A stretch of 64,000 nucleotides of DNA from an uncultured Roseicyclus sp. (GCA_947494975.1 CANLXA010000001.1:744001-808000); one strand, 5' to 3'; shown: positions 24,933 through 34,028, counted from the stretch's first letter. The notes: generated by a model from the letters alone, not told the origin. A program made the numbers and translations.

Positions 24933-25625
24933 TCAATGCGTCTGAAGCACCTCAGCCCTATGCAGCGCCCATGCTTTGTCCATCTTCGCCTTCCGAAGCA
25001 ACTCGCGAAGATGATCGGATAGGAAGAACGAATTCCCATGGGTTTGCGAAACCTGACTCTCGCGCCATAGGTCTGGACCTTCCAAAGCACTGGATAACAC
25101 TGATGGTGTTTTGCGCGTGCCAATTGCAAAGACGTCTGGAAGTCTCGGAATCTCCCGCATCATCCCACGTTCGACCTCACCCTCAATATCCAAGGATTGT
25201 TTCGCATTGCGCACATGCAGTAGGTAGAGTTCCGGAAAGATCAGATGTTTTCGCGGGATGTCCCACACCTCAATCTGTAGAAAATCGGTTTCGCCAAGGT
25301 CAGCCTGTTCAAGCACCTCGCGGCACTCCGGCGTGACGGCGGGATAACTCCCAAGCGACATGATTGGCTTTGGGATGACATCGGTTTTGGACTGCGCCTT
25401 ATTGAAGCTCCATTTCGCGCCACGGACATCCTCTACCGTGATGGGATCAAAGCCCCAGAACTTTCTCCTAGCGCTCCTAATTTGGTCTCCCAACGCCTTG
25501 TCTTCTGCTTCGCTAAGCCCGACTTCGTCTTGCCAGCCCCAGCCGATTGGGCGCACGTCAAGGATCGTGGCGACAGTCAGGATATCACGCGCGTGCCAGA
25601 CGAAGTCGGATTTTTCAGCGCTCAT
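24933..25625 (-). CDS. Imm11/DUF1629-like candidate immunity protein, copy 1
   Basis: The 230-residue protein has the layout I associate with Imm11 (DUF1629): PITVEDVRGAKWSF near residues 61-74, ELYLLHVRNAKQSLD near 132-146, PDLWRES near 184-190 and a C-terminal NSFFLSDHLRELLRKAKMD. This family protects against polymorphic toxins. The assignment is from pattern recall and is moderate. The ATG at 25625 has GGAG seven bases upstream; an in-frame TTG lies 39 bases earlier. It differs from copy 2 mainly at residues 42-53 and 155-197. No toxin gene is in the window. The gene is AT-richer than its surroundings. Confidence 0.55.
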   Translation of the reverse strand: MSAEKSDFVWHARDILTVATILDVRPIGWGWQDEVGLSEAEDKALGDQIRSARRKFWGFDPITVEDVRGAKWSFNKAQSKTDVIPKPIMSLGSYPAVTPECREVLEQADLGETDFLQIEVWDIPRKHLIFPELYLLHVRNAKQSLDIEGEVERGMMREIPRLPDVFAIGTRKTPSVLSSALEGPDLWRESQVSQTHGNSFFLSDHLRELLRKAKMDKAWALHRAEVLQTH

Positions 25626-25677
25626 TCCACGACTCCAAAACTTCGGACTTTTGATTCCACTCAAATCCCTAACAAAC

Positions 25678-25741
25678 CCTTAACACCAGATTCTTTCCCC
25701 AACAAAACCAACCCCTTAACCCCCTTGTGCAAGCTTGCACA
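25678..25741 (-). promoter_or_regulatory. Palindrome plus TTAA-rich element upstream of Imm11-like copy 1
   Basis: TGTGCAAGCTTGCACA (25726-25741) is a perfect palindrome about 100 bp upstream of the gene. On the minus strand it is followed by GGGTTAAGGGGTTGGTTTTG and, 36 bases after the first TTAA, a second TTAA. A closely similar element occurs at 55189-55250. Confidence 0.5.
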
Positions 25742-25743
25742 TC

Positions 25744-25863
25744 TCAGCCAAACACCGCCTCGAACTCCCGCCATTCGCCCATGCTCATCCCCGAGCTCTC
25801 CTGCGTCACGGCCTCACCCGCCAGCCGCCGTTTCAGCACCTCGACGCCTTTCCCCGAGAGGGG
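25744..25863 (-). pseudogene. Remnant of a second thyX 3' end
   Basis: The minus strand encodes the last 38 residues of ThyX ([18 protein letters not shown] onward to [10 protein letters not shown] and a TGA) with exactly the same amino acids as the intact gene. The first 63 bp at the stop end are identical to thyX, while the next 54 bp differ at about 11 positions, all synonymous. It is cut off at about 25866. The pattern indicates that this piece came from a functional, slightly diverged thyX rather than from decay after a simple duplication. Confidence 0.8.
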
Positions 25864-25900
25864 CCCAGGTGCGCCACCACTCAAACTTCGTTGCCTCAGA

Positions 25901-26593
25901 TCAATGCGTCTGAAGCACCTCCGCCTTATGCAGGGCCCATGCCTTGTCCATCTTCGCCTTCCGAAGCAACTCGCGAAGATGATCGGATAAGAAGAACGAG
26001 TTTCCGCGGGACTGCACAACTAGGCTCTCCCGCCAGAGGTCTGGCCCGTCCAACGCACTGGGTAGAATTGACGGCGTTTTGCCCGGACCGATGGAGAACG
26101 ACCCGGCAAGGCCTGGATTCTCCCGTATGATCCCGCGTTCAACCTCACCTTCGATATCCAAAGACTGTTTCGCATTGCGCACATGCAACAGGTAGAGCTC
26201 CGGGAAGATCAAGGTCTTCCGGGGTATGTCCCAAACCTCAATCTGTAGAAAATCGGTTTCGCCAAGGTCAGCCTGTTCAAGCACCTCGCGGCATTCCGGC
26301 GTGACGGCGGGATAACTCCCAAGCGACATGATTGGCTTTGGGATGACATCGGTTTTGGACTGCGCCTTATTGAAGCTCCATTTCGCGCCACGGACATCCT
26401 CTACCGTGATGGGATCAAAGCCCCAGAACTTTCTACTGCTCAGCCTTACCGCATTTCCTTGCGCTTTCATTTCTGCTTCGCTAAGCCCGACTTCGTCTTG
26501 CCAGCCCCAGCCGATTGGGCGCACATCAAGGATCGTGGCGGCAGTCAGGATATCACGCGCGTGCCAGACGAAGTCGGATTTTTCAGCGCTCAT
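25901..26593 (-). CDS. Imm11/DUF1629-like candidate immunity protein, copy 2
   Basis: This is a 230-residue paralogue of the protein at 24933-25625, nearly identical at residues 1-41, 54-126, 128-154 and 198-230. It differs strongly at 42-53 (EMKAQGNAVRLS against EDKALGDQIRSA) and at many positions in 155-197. Such block-wise divergence is expected for immunity proteins adapting to different toxins, or for gene conversion between copies. The ATG at 26593 has the same GGAG ribosome site. A palindrome lies about 100 bp upstream. The 5' neighbour on the same strand is thyX. Confidence 0.55.
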   Translation of the reverse strand: MSAEKSDFVWHARDILTAATILDVRPIGWGWQDEVGLSEAEMKAQGNAVRLSSRKFWGFDPITVEDVRGAKWSFNKAQSKTDVIPKPIMSLGSYPAVTPECREVLEQADLGETDFLQIEVWDIPRKTLIFPELYLLHVRNAKQSLDIEGEVERGIIRENPGLAGSFSIGPGKTPSILPSALDGPDLWRESLVVQSRGNSFFLSDHLRELLRKAKMDKAWALHKAEVLQTH

Positions 26594-26692
26594 TCCACGA
26601 CTCCAAAACTTCGGACTTTTGATTCCACTCAAATCCCTAACAAACCCTTAACACCAGATTCTTTCCCCAACAAAACCAACCCCTTACCCCCT

Positions 26693-26708
26693 TGTGCAAG
26701 CCTGCACA
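26693..26708. repeat. Dispersed palindrome, copy 2
   Basis: TGTGCAAGCCTGCACA has one mismatch from the perfect palindrome. It lies upstream of the second Imm11-like gene and three bases after the thyX stop codon on the minus strand. It belongs to the duplicated unit. Confidence 0.6.
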
Positions 26709-26710
26709 CC

Positions 26711-27616
26711 TCAGCCAAACACCGCCTCGAACTCCCGCCATTCGCCCATGCTCATCCCCGAGCTCTCCTGCGTCACCGCTTCCCCGGCCAGCCGACGCTT
26801 CAGCACCTCAACGCCCTTGCCGGAGAGTTGCACACCCCCCATCCGGTAATCCTCGAACGCCCCATGGGCCGCGGGCACCCAATCCTTCACCATCTCGGCA
26901 ATCGCATCCGCATAGACCCGGATTTCATATTGCGCGTGCTCATCCGCGCGCAGCCGCAGGAAGTGGAACAGGTTGTGCAGGTCCACCTTCCAATACCATT
27001 GCGTGTAGACATTCGCGGGCAGGTTCATCCGCGCCAGTTCCCGCGCCAGCCCCGCCTGCCCGTCCTGCGACAGCATCGCCTCGTAATGGTCATAGGCCCG
27101 CCCCGCATCGTCCTTCAGCATCCGCAGAACCCGCTCGGCCTCCGCGCCCTGCAACGTCTCCCCCCGGCCCTGATTGTTCACGACCGATTGCGCCGCCAGC
27201 GCGTCGGGCTCGGGGATGTAGAATTCCCGGTCCAGGATCGAATAGCGCGCCGAATATTCGTTCACATTCGCCGTCCGATGCCGGATCCATTGCCGCGCCA
27301 CGAAGACGGGCAGTTTCACATGCAGCTTGATCTCGCACATCTCGAACGGCGTCGAATGCCAGTGCCGCATCAGGTAGCGGATCAACCCGCTGTCATCGCG
27401 GGATTTCTTCGTGCCTGCCCCGTAGGACACCCGCGCCGCCTGCACGATCGCCGCGTCGTCACCCATATAGTCGATGACCCGCACAAAGCCGTGGTCCAGC
27501 ACCGGTTTGGCCTCGTAGAGATGCTGCTCCATCCCCGGCGCCACGGCGCGCAGCGTCGGCTGAGGGTTGGCGCGGGACTGCTGGATATCCTGCAGTTGTT
27601 CAGGGGTCAGGGGCAT
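26711..27616 (-). CDS. thyX: Flavin-dependent thymidylate synthase
   Basis: This 301-residue enzyme methylates dUMP to dTMP using methylene-tetrahydrofolate and FAD. The ThyX signature RHR at residues 112-114, extended as [13 protein letters not shown] to residue 126, is complete. The start at 27616 ([13 protein letters not shown]) is preferred; the frame remains open far upstream only because of the GC-rich antisense of the next gene. The last 120 bp are duplicated at 25744-25863. It is divergent from the DUF817 gene. Confidence 0.96.
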   Translation of the reverse strand: MPLTPEQLQDIQQSRANPQPTLRAVAPGMEQHLYEAKPVLDHGFVRVIDYMGDDAAIVQAARVSYGAGTKKSRDDSGLIRYLMRHWHSTPFEMCEIKLHVKLPVFVARQWIRHRTANVNEYSARYSILDREFYIPEPDALAAQSVVNNQGRGETLQGAEAERVLRMLKDDAGRAYDHYEAMLSQDGQAGLARELARMNLPANVYTQWYWKVDLHNLFHFLRLRADEHAQYEIRVYADAIAEMVKDWVPAAHGAFEDYRMGGVQLSGKGVEVLKRRLAGEAVTQESSGMSMGEWREFEAVFG

Positions 27617-27709
27617 GGCAATGGTCCTTGGCGGGGAATCGGTGAAAGCAGCGGCGTGAGGCCACATATTGCCCCACCGCCCGGCATGACCGCAAGATGA
27701 TGAGGGGAC

Positions 27710-28549
27710 ATGGCCGACGCAAGCGTTGCCAATCTGGAACGGACCTTGACCACCCGCCTGCCCGGACGCGCAGGGCAGGTCGTATTGTTCTTCGCCAAGC
27801 TGGGATGGGCCGCGGCCTTCGGCATCCTGATCCTGTCGGCGATCATCGTCACCCGCCTGATCTGGCACGACGATTGGGCGCTCGCCCGCTACGACGCGCT
27901 GGTGGTCTTCGCGCTGATCACCCAGATCCTGTTCATCCGCTTCAAGCTGGAGAGCTGGGAGGAAGCCAAGGTGATCCTCATCTTCCACATCTCCGGCACC
28001 ATCATGGAGATCTTCAAACTCTCCCAGGGATCGTGGGATTACCCCGATCAAGGGGTGCTGGAAATCGGGGGCGTGCCGCTCTTTTCCGGCTTCATGTATG
28101 CCTCCGTCGGCAGTTTCATCGCGCGGTCCATCCGCATCTTCCACGTCCAGATCGCACCTTATCCCGCCTTCTGGATGACGGCCCTTCTGGCCGTAGCGAT
28201 CTACGGGAATTTCTTCACCCATCACTACACGTACGATATCCGCTGGATCCTCTTCGCCGCCACGCTGATCCTGTTCTGGAACACGCGGATCTGGTTCTTC
28301 ATCGCCAGCACCCCGCGCTGGATCCCGCTGCCTCTCGGTGCGCTCCTGTCGGCCGTACTCCTCTGGATCGCCGAAAACATCGGCACCTTCACCCGGACCT
28401 GGACCTACGAGACCCAGGGCGATACCGGCCTTGTCGATATCGGCAAGTTCGGATCGTGGTATCTGCTGCTCTATGTCAGCTTCGTCACCGTCACGCTTGT
28501 GCTGCGCGACGCGTTGAAGCCGCACCCGGTCAAACCTGCCCCGAGGTAA
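27710..28549 (+). CDS. DUF817 family integral membrane protein
   Basis: The 279-residue protein has about eight membrane helices and the DUF817 sequence pattern ([17 protein letters not shown], then [14 protein letters not shown] and [14 protein letters not shown]). The function of the family is unknown. The conserved acidic and aromatic residues between helices suggest a membrane enzyme or transporter. It lies between thyX and gloA; a short Pro-Arg-rich tail ends it. Confidence 0.85.
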   Translation: MADASVANLERTLTTRLPGRAGQVVLFFAKLGWAAAFGILILSAIIVTRLIWHDDWALARYDALVVFALITQILFIRFKLESWEEAKVILIFHISGTIMEIFKLSQGSWDYPDQGVLEIGGVPLFSGFMYASVGSFIARSIRIFHVQIAPYPAFWMTALLAVAIYGNFFTHHYTYDIRWILFAATLILFWNTRIWFFIASTPRWIPLPLGALLSAVLLWIAENIGTFTRTWTYETQGDTGLVDIGKFGSWYLLLYVSFVTVTLVLRDALKPHPVKPAPR

Positions 28550-28625
28550 CAATCCCGCGCCCCGGGCTGTTCAAACCCCCCATGCTTGCTAAGCTACAAT
28601 CCAACCAACAAGGGAATCCCGCCCC

Positions 28626-29054
28626 ATGACATTGCGCTACCTGCACACAATGGTCCGTGTGAAAGACCTCGACGCCTCGCTGGCCTTCTACAAACTGCTC
28701 GGCCTGGAAGAGACCCAGCGGTTCGACCGTGAGAACGGTCGCTATACGCTGGTGTTCCTCAGCCCGCCGGGCCAGGACAACGCGGCGGTGGAGCTGACCT
28801 ACAATTGGGACGGCGATGACGGCCTGCCCTCCGACAGCCGCCATTTCGGCCACCTCGCCTACCGCGTGGGCAATATCTACGAGGTCTGCCAGCACCTGAT
28901 GGACAATGGCGTCACCATCAACCGCCCGCCCCGCGACGGCCACATGGCCTTCGTGCGCTCGCCCGACAACATCTCCATCGAGCTGCTGCAGGACGGCGAG
29001 CATCTGCCCCCGGCCGAGCCCTGGGTGTCGATGGAAAACACGGGCCATTGGTAG
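28626..29054 (+). CDS. gloA: Lactoylglutathione lyase (glyoxalase I)
   Basis: The 142-residue enzyme turns the methylglyoxal-glutathione adduct into lactoylglutathione. The four metal ligands are visible: His7 (LHTMVRV), Glu57 (VELTYN), His75 (HFGHLAY) and Glu near 119 (SIELLQ). Length and pattern match GloA. The stop overlaps the TTG start of the DUF1194 gene, so the two are co-transcribed. Confidence 0.95.
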   Translation: MTLRYLHTMVRVKDLDASLAFYKLLGLEETQRFDRENGRYTLVFLSPPGQDNAAVELTYNWDGDDGLPSDSRHFGHLAYRVGNIYEVCQHLMDNGVTINRPPRDGHMAFVRSPDNISIELLQDGEHLPPAEPWVSMENTGHW

Positions 29055-29764
29055 GGCGCAGACCCCTCCGGGCGCTTGGCGCCGCGCTCTGCGCCTTGGC
29101 CGGCGCAGGCACCGCCCATGGGCAGGAGCAATGCCGCCTTGCGCTGCAACTGGGCCTCGATGTCTCGGCCTCCGTCGATCAGGCCGAGTACCGGTTGCAG
29201 GTCGATGGCCTGGCCTCCGCCCTGCTCAATCCCACGGTGGTCGAGGCCTTCCTGACCGGCCCCGGCCCGGTGGCGCTCTCGATCTTCGAATGGTCCGGGC
29301 GCTTCCAGCAAGACGTGCTGATCGACTGGGTCATGATCGACAGCGAGGCCGATCTTCTCGAAGTCGCCGAAGCCGTCTCGCGCTCCACCCGCGGCCATCA
29401 GGATTTCCCCACCGCCCTCGGCTACGCGCTCGGCTTCGCCGCCACCCGCTTCCGCGAAGCACCGGCCTGCCTGTTCCAGACGCTCGATATCTCCGGCGAC
29501 GGCCAGAACAATGACGGCTTTCCCCCCGTCGCGGCCTATGAACATTTCCCCTTCGACGGGATCACCGTGAACGGCCTCGCCATCGGCGGCGCCAGCCGCG
29601 AGATCGAGGATTATTACCTGGCCGAGGTCATCCACGGCCCCGGCGCCTTCGTGGAATTCGCGGCCACCCATATGGATTTCGCCGAAACCATGCGCCGGAA
29701 ACTGGAACGGGAATTGCGTTCGATGATCCTGGGCGGCGCGCCCGGCGCGGAGGACGTGTTCTAG
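29048..29764 (+). CDS. DUF1194 exported vWA-like protein
   Basis: The 238-residue product has a signal peptide (RALGAALCALAGAGTAHGQ) and then a von Willebrand A-like domain with a MIDAS-like LGLDVSASVD start and the late FQTLDISGDGQNNDG motif. DUF1194 proteins are common in Rhodobacteraceae and have no assigned function; they are expected in the periplasm. The start is a TTG at 29048 inside the end of gloA. The vWA pattern suggests metal-dependent protein binding. Confidence 0.8.
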   Translation: MVGRRPLRALGAALCALAGAGTAHGQEQCRLALQLGLDVSASVDQAEYRLQVDGLASALLNPTVVEAFLTGPGPVALSIFEWSGRFQQDVLIDWVMIDSEADLLEVAEAVSRSTRGHQDFPTALGYALGFAATRFREAPACLFQTLDISGDGQNNDGFPPVAAYEHFPFDGITVNGLAIGGASREIEDYYLAEVIHGPGAFVEFAATHMDFAETMRRKLERELRSMILGGAPGAEDVF

Positions 29765-29934
29765 GCAATCCCGACGGGATACAGCGACAATTCGATTAAA
29801 ATTGTCCCCGCCCCCCGCCGCGCCCGTGCCCCGCCCGCCCCCGCGCTTGGCGCCTGATCCTGCACGCCGCCCGCTCTTTCATCTTGGCCGAAAAACTCAT
29901 CTTCGGGGGCCACATCGGCCGCAACCGCAACCGC

Positions 29935-30300
29935 TCAGGGATCCGCCTCAACGGCCAGCATCGCGGCGCCCACGCGTCGGCCCTCGGCCAGAAGCACGTT
30001 GTAGGTGCGGCACGCCGCGGGCGAGGCCATCACTTCCAGCCCGATCCCCGACGCCTCGACGGCCCGGCGGAACGCCATCGGCGGATGGGCGATGGTGCCG
30101 CCGGTGCCGATCAGCAGGAAATCCACCTCCGACGCCGCGGCCACCACCGGCTCCACCGCGTCATATCCGGCCCAGTCGAACACGCCCGACGGCAGCAGCA
30201 GAACGGCCCCCTGCCGCAGCTCGCCACCAACGCGAAAGAAACCGGGCCCATAACCGTCCACCGGGCGGCTGTCATCGAAATTCACCTCGTTCATGCGCAT
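29935..30300 (-). CDS. Mth938-like domain protein
   Basis: The 121-residue protein has the Mth938/NDUFAF3-like pattern: ending strands of SGVFDWA, DFLLIGTGG and the PAACRTYNVLLAEGRRVGAAML motif. Its relative NDUFAF3 helps assemble respiratory complex I, and in Rhodobacteraceae this gene usually follows secDF. It is the last gene of the yajC-secD-secF run, four bases after the TauE-like gene. An ATG at 30300 is chosen; 30294 is possible. Confidence 0.85.
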   Translation of the reverse strand: MRMNEVNFDDSRPVDGYGPGFFRVGGELRQGAVLLLPSGVFDWAGYDAVEPVVAAASEVDFLLIGTGGTIAHPPMAFRRAVEASGIGLEVMASPAACRTYNVLLAEGRRVGAAMLAVEADP

Positions 30301-30304
30301 CGCA

Positions 30305-31057
30305 TCACCCCCAGACCGGCAGGCCCATGACACCCGCCGCACCAATCAGGATATAGGCCGCCGCCTTGTAAAGGGAGGCCGCTTCGGGCCGGAACAGCCG
30401 CACACCGATGAGCCCGCCCAGCGCATAGGGCCCCAACAGGATCACGCCAAGCCAGAAGGCGCGCGCATCGACAAGCCCCTGCACCCACATCATCGGCATC
30501 ATGAAAAGCGAATTGAGCGTCAGGAAACAGGCCAGATTGCCGCGCGTCACCGCCACCGGCTGATCGGTGCCGAGATTGAACAGGATGATCGGCGGGCCGT
30601 TCAGGCCCGTCGACCCGCCGGTGATCCCGGCCAGCGCGCCCACCCCCAGTTGCAGCTTCCGCCCGCCCCGAAGCGGCACCTTCCACCCCGCCAAGAGGGC
30701 CGCCAGCGTGATCAGCGTCACCACGCAGACCGCCATGCGGATCGTCACCTCGGGCGCGATGCGGAGCAGGTAGATGCCAACGGGCATGAAGATCAGGGAC
30801 ATACCCACCATCATCAGCGTCTGCTTGCGGTCGGCATCCTTCCAGGCGCTCGGAAATACCGTGAAGAGCGATGCCAATGCCGAGAGCGAAAACGCCGCGA
30901 TGGCCAGCGGCGGCGGCAGAAAGATCGTCGCCAGCGGCATGAAGATGAGCGCCGAGCCGAAGCCCGCAAAGCCATAGACCAAAGCCGCCAGAACCGAGAT
31001 CGCCATAACCCAGATCAGCCCCGGCGTCGCCAGGGCCAGATCCAGGGCGTCAAGCAT
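30305..31057 (-). CDS. TauE/SafE family membrane transporter
   Basis: The 250-residue protein has about eight membrane helices and the two TauE repeats, with VYGFAGFGSALIFMP near the N-terminus and ITGGSTGLNGPPIILF in the second half. TauE/SafE proteins export sulfite or organosulfonates. The ATG at 31057 lies within the end of secF (ATGCTTGA overlap), so it is part of the Sec operon transcript. This insertion between secF and the Mth938 gene is not universal; no sulfur-metabolism gene is adjacent. Confidence 0.85.
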   Translation of the reverse strand: MLDALDLALATPGLIWVMAISVLAALVYGFAGFGSALIFMPLATIFLPPPLAIAAFSLSALASLFTVFPSAWKDADRKQTLMMVGMSLIFMPVGIYLLRIAPEVTIRMAVCVVTLITLAALLAGWKVPLRGGRKLQLGVGALAGITGGSTGLNGPPIILFNLGTDQPVAVTRGNLACFLTLNSLFMMPMMWVQGLVDARAFWLGVILLGPYALGGLIGVRLFRPEAASLYKAAAYILIGAAGVMGLPVWG

Positions 31058-32030
31058 CGATGTCGGCGAATTGCGTCCCGCCACCGCCACCGCCGCCGGT
31101 CGGCTTCGACCAATCGCGCTTCACGCCGATCATCAGCACCACGTTCTTGGCCACGTAGATCGACGAATAGGTGCCCACAATCACCCCCCAGGCGATGGCG
31201 AAGACAAAGCCGCGGATCACGTCGCCGCCCAGAACGATCAGCGCGATCAGCGCCAGAAGCGTTGTGCCCGATGTCATCAGGGTCCGGCTCAGCGTCTCGT
31301 TGGCGCTCAGGTTCATCACCTCGCGCAGGTCGCGCTGCTTGTACTTGATCAGGTTCTCGCGCAGGCGGTCGAAGATCACCACCGTGTCGTTGATCGAATA
31401 GCCCACGATGGTCAGAAGCGCCGCGATGGTGGCCAGATCGAAGCGGATCTGCAGCAGCGAAAACACCCCGATGGTCAGGATCACGTCATGGATCAGGGCC
31501 GCGACGGCGCCGACCGAAAACTGCCATTCGAACCGCAGCCAGATATAGACAAGGATCGCACCGAGCGAGGCCACAACCGCGATGATCGCGGTCTGGATCA
31601 GCTCCCCCGACACTTTCGGGCCGACGGATTCCACCGATGGAAACGTCATCTCGGGATCGACGGAGGCCAGAAGCGCGTCTTCGATGGCCTGGATGGTTTC
31701 GGGCGTGACAGCCTCGGCGCCGTCCTGCGCCTGGATCCGCACGGTGACGACGTGCTGATCCTCATCGAAATTGGGGTCGAACACTTCCGAGATCACCACA
31801 TCGCCCAGGTCCAGCGGCTCCAGCGCGGCGCGGTAATCGGCCACGTCCACCGCCACGGTGCTGTCGGTGCGGATCGTCGTGCCACCCAGGAAGTCGATGC
31901 CGAAATTCAGGCCGACCATCAGCCAGATCGCCAGCGAGGCGATGACGGCCACAACCGATGCGCCGAACGTCACCTTGGCATATTTGAAGAAATCGAAATT
32001 GGTTTCCTGCGGAACGAGACGGAGACGCAT
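31050..32030 (-). CDS. secF: Protein translocase subunit SecF
   Basis: SecF works with SecD and YajC at the SecYEG channel, using the proton gradient to pull exported proteins across the membrane. The 326-residue protein has six helices, the NFGIDFLGGT motif after the first, and the conserved GYSINDTVVIFDRLREN segment. The start at 32030 (MRLRLVPQET) is preferred to an in-frame GTG/ATG 48 bases upstream, which would overlap secD. The tail is Gly-rich. Confidence 0.97.
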   Translation of the reverse strand: MRLRLVPQETNFDFFKYAKVTFGASVVAVIASLAIWLMVGLNFGIDFLGGTTIRTDSTVAVDVADYRAALEPLDLGDVVISEVFDPNFDEDQHVVTVRIQAQDGAEAVTPETIQAIEDALLASVDPEMTFPSVESVGPKVSGELIQTAIIAVVASLGAILVYIWLRFEWQFSVGAVAALIHDVILTIGVFSLLQIRFDLATIAALLTIVGYSINDTVVIFDRLRENLIKYKQRDLREVMNLSANETLSRTLMTSGTTLLALIALIVLGGDVIRGFVFAIAWGVIVGTYSSIYVAKNVVLMIGVKRDWSKPTGGGGGGGTQFADIDA

Positions 32031-32034
32031 CGGA

Positions 32035-33708
32035 TCAGACCTCGATCGTTTTGGGGCGGCGGTACTCGAACCAGACAACGAGCAGCAGGCGCGTGACGTA
32101 GATGGCCGTGAAGACCGAGGTCACAATGCCGATCCCCAGCGTGACGGAGAAGCCGCGCACCGGGCCGGAGCCAAGCGTGAACAGGATCGTGGCAATGATG
32201 AAGGTGGTGATGTTGGCGTCGATGATGGCGCTCAGCGCGCGCTCATAGCCCAGTTCGATGGCCCGCGCGGGCCCGCGCGCCGTTTTCAGCTCCTCGCGGA
32301 TCCGCTCGAAGACTAGGACATTGGCATCCACCGCCATCCCGATGGTCAGCACGATGCCCGCAATCCCCGGCAGCGTCAGCGTGGCCCCGATCAGGGATAG
32401 CACCCCGAAGATGAGCCCCACATTCAGCACCAGTGCGACAGAGGCGAAGATGCCGAACAACCCGTAACTCAGGATCATGAAGACAAGCACCGCAACGAAG
32501 GCCACCAGCGCCGCGATCTGCCCGGCCTCGATGCTGTCCGCGCCCAGTTCGGGCCCAATGGTGCGCTCCTCCAGGAATGTCATCTCGGCCGGCAGCGCGC
32601 CCGCGCGCAGCAAGATCGCCAGTTCGGTGGAGCTTTCCACGGTGAAATTGCCGCTGATCTGGCCCGAGCCGCCGGTGATCGCCCCCCGGATCACCGGGGC
32701 GGAGATCACTTCCTCATCCAGCACAATGGCGAACGGCGCGCCGATATTGGCGGCGGTATATTCGCCGAAATCCCGCGCGCCGGACGGGTTGAAGCGGAAG
32801 GTCACCACCGGCTGGCCGGTCTGCTGATCGAAGGACGGCTGGCTGTCGACCAGATCATCCCCCGACACCACGGGCGTTTCTTCCAGGATGTAGAAGGTGC
32901 CACCCTCATCGGGGTCAATCGACGGCAACACGATCTGGCGCGCCTCCACATCCTCATCGGCGCTTCCCGCGCGCCCCACAACGGGGTGAAAGGTCAGCCG
33001 CGCGGTTGTCCCGATCAGTTCCTTGAGTTCCTGGGCCGACCCGATGCCGGGCACCTGGATCAGGATCCGGTCCGCGCCCTGGCGCTGGATCGTCGGCTCC
33101 CGCGTGCCCGCCTCATCGACGCGGCGGCGCACGATCTCGATCGACTGCTGCATCGTCCGGTCATTGGTCGCATCCTCCTCGGCCTCCGACAGCGAGATGG
33201 TCAGCACATCACCACTGCCCGACACGTCCAGCGTCTGCTCGGCAATACCCGTCAGGCCCACCACCGGCTGCGACAGGGCCCGCACCGCGGCCACGGCCTC
33301 GGCCATGCCCTCGGGCTGTTGGATCCGCACCTGCAGATTACCCGGCGCGGCATCAATCCGTTGGATCCCGCCAATGACGGGGCGCAGCTCGCGCAACGCA
33401 TCGCGCACCTCGGGCCACAGCGCATCCATCCGCGCCACGTACACATCTTCCACCCGCACCTCGGCCAGCAGATGCGCGCCGCCCCGCAGATCAAGGCCCA
33501 GATTGACCAATGTCGCGGGCAGGAAACCCGGCCAGGCCGCCACATCGGCCACCTGCTCCTCGGTCTGGGCGCCGGTCCGCTCGATCTCGGCAAGCGCATC
33601 GTTGTGCCGCTCAACCGTGCCGTAGAAGAAATTCGGCATCGCGAAGGACAGGCCAGTCAGGACGACCAGCACGATGAACAGCCGGTTCCAGAGCGGGATC
33701 TGCAGCAT
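32035..33708 (-). CDS. secD: Protein translocase subunit SecD
   Basis: The 557-residue partner of SecF has an N-terminal helix, the large periplasmic P1 region (LGLDLRGGAHLL at its start), and five further helices with the GMAVDANVLVFERIREEL motif near residue 465. Its length fits alphaproteobacterial SecD. It lies 38 bp downstream of yajC and four bases upstream of secF. Confidence 0.98.
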   Translation of the reverse strand: MLQIPLWNRLFIVLVVLTGLSFAMPNFFYGTVERHNDALAEIERTGAQTEEQVADVAAWPGFLPATLVNLGLDLRGGAHLLAEVRVEDVYVARMDALWPEVRDALRELRPVIGGIQRIDAAPGNLQVRIQQPEGMAEAVAAVRALSQPVVGLTGIAEQTLDVSGSGDVLTISLSEAEEDATNDRTMQQSIEIVRRRVDEAGTREPTIQRQGADRILIQVPGIGSAQELKELIGTTARLTFHPVVGRAGSADEDVEARQIVLPSIDPDEGGTFYILEETPVVSGDDLVDSQPSFDQQTGQPVVTFRFNPSGARDFGEYTAANIGAPFAIVLDEEVISAPVIRGAITGGSGQISGNFTVESSTELAILLRAGALPAEMTFLEERTIGPELGADSIEAGQIAALVAFVAVLVFMILSYGLFGIFASVALVLNVGLIFGVLSLIGATLTLPGIAGIVLTIGMAVDANVLVFERIREELKTARGPARAIELGYERALSAIIDANITTFIIATILFTLGSGPVRGFSVTLGIGIVTSVFTAIYVTRLLLVVWFEYRRPKTIEV

Positions 33709-33746
33709 GGGGAGGTCCTTAAACCTTTGGGGACGGCCTCGGCCGC

Positions 33747-34028
33747 TTAATCGTTGGCCGGTTCGGTCTTGGAGCGGACCTGCGCAATCGTCGGGCGCAA
33801 CACGCGCACCTTCACGTCCTTGGCCAGCTCCACCTCAACCTCGGTGTCGTCCTTGACCTTGGAGATCTTGCCGATCAACCCGCCCTGCGTGACCACCTCG
33901 TCGCCGCGCCGCAGCGCCGCCACCATCGCCTGATGCTCCTTCACCTTCTTCTGCTGCGGGCGGATCAGGAAGAAATACATGATCACGAGGATCAGGAGCA
34001 GCGGAACAACCTGGCCGAAGGCTTCCAT
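33747..34028 (-). CDS. yajC: Preprotein translocase subunit YajC
   Basis: The 93-residue protein has one N-terminal helix (VVPLLLILVIMYFFLIRPQQKK) and the cytoplasmic GDEVVTQGGLIGKISKV motif. It is an accessory subunit of SecDF. It heads the operon yajC-secD-secF-TauE-Mth938. The ATG at 34028 follows AAAGGA. The 208-bp gap to the divergent protease gene should hold the operon promoter. Confidence 0.96.
   Translation of the reverse strand: MEAFGQVVPLLLILVIMYFFLIRPQQKKVKEHQAMVAALRRGDEVVTQGGLIGKISKVKDDTEVEVELAKDVKVRVLRPTIAQVRSKTEPAND

Larger units (their letters stand above)
24900..25866. repeat. Tandem duplication, unit 1 (about 967 bp)
   Basis: This segment and 25868-26833 share the same order: a 45-bp downstream flank, the Imm11-like gene, its upstream region with a 16-bp palindrome, and the last 120 bp of thyX. 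Identity is mosaic: near-perfect in the promoter and much of the gene, low in other blocks. Confidence 0.85.
25868..26833. repeat. Tandem duplication, unit 2 (about 966 bp)
   Basis: This is the second copy of the segment described at 24900-25866. Its right end runs into the intact thyX gene, so this unit is in the ancestral position and unit 1 is the extra one, or unit 1 was brought in by recombination at thyX. Confidence 0.85.

Noticed and set aside
27617-28552. Possible 312-codon N-terminal extension of thyX
   Set aside because: It is the antisense of the DUF817 gene, and ThyX has a normal length from 27616.
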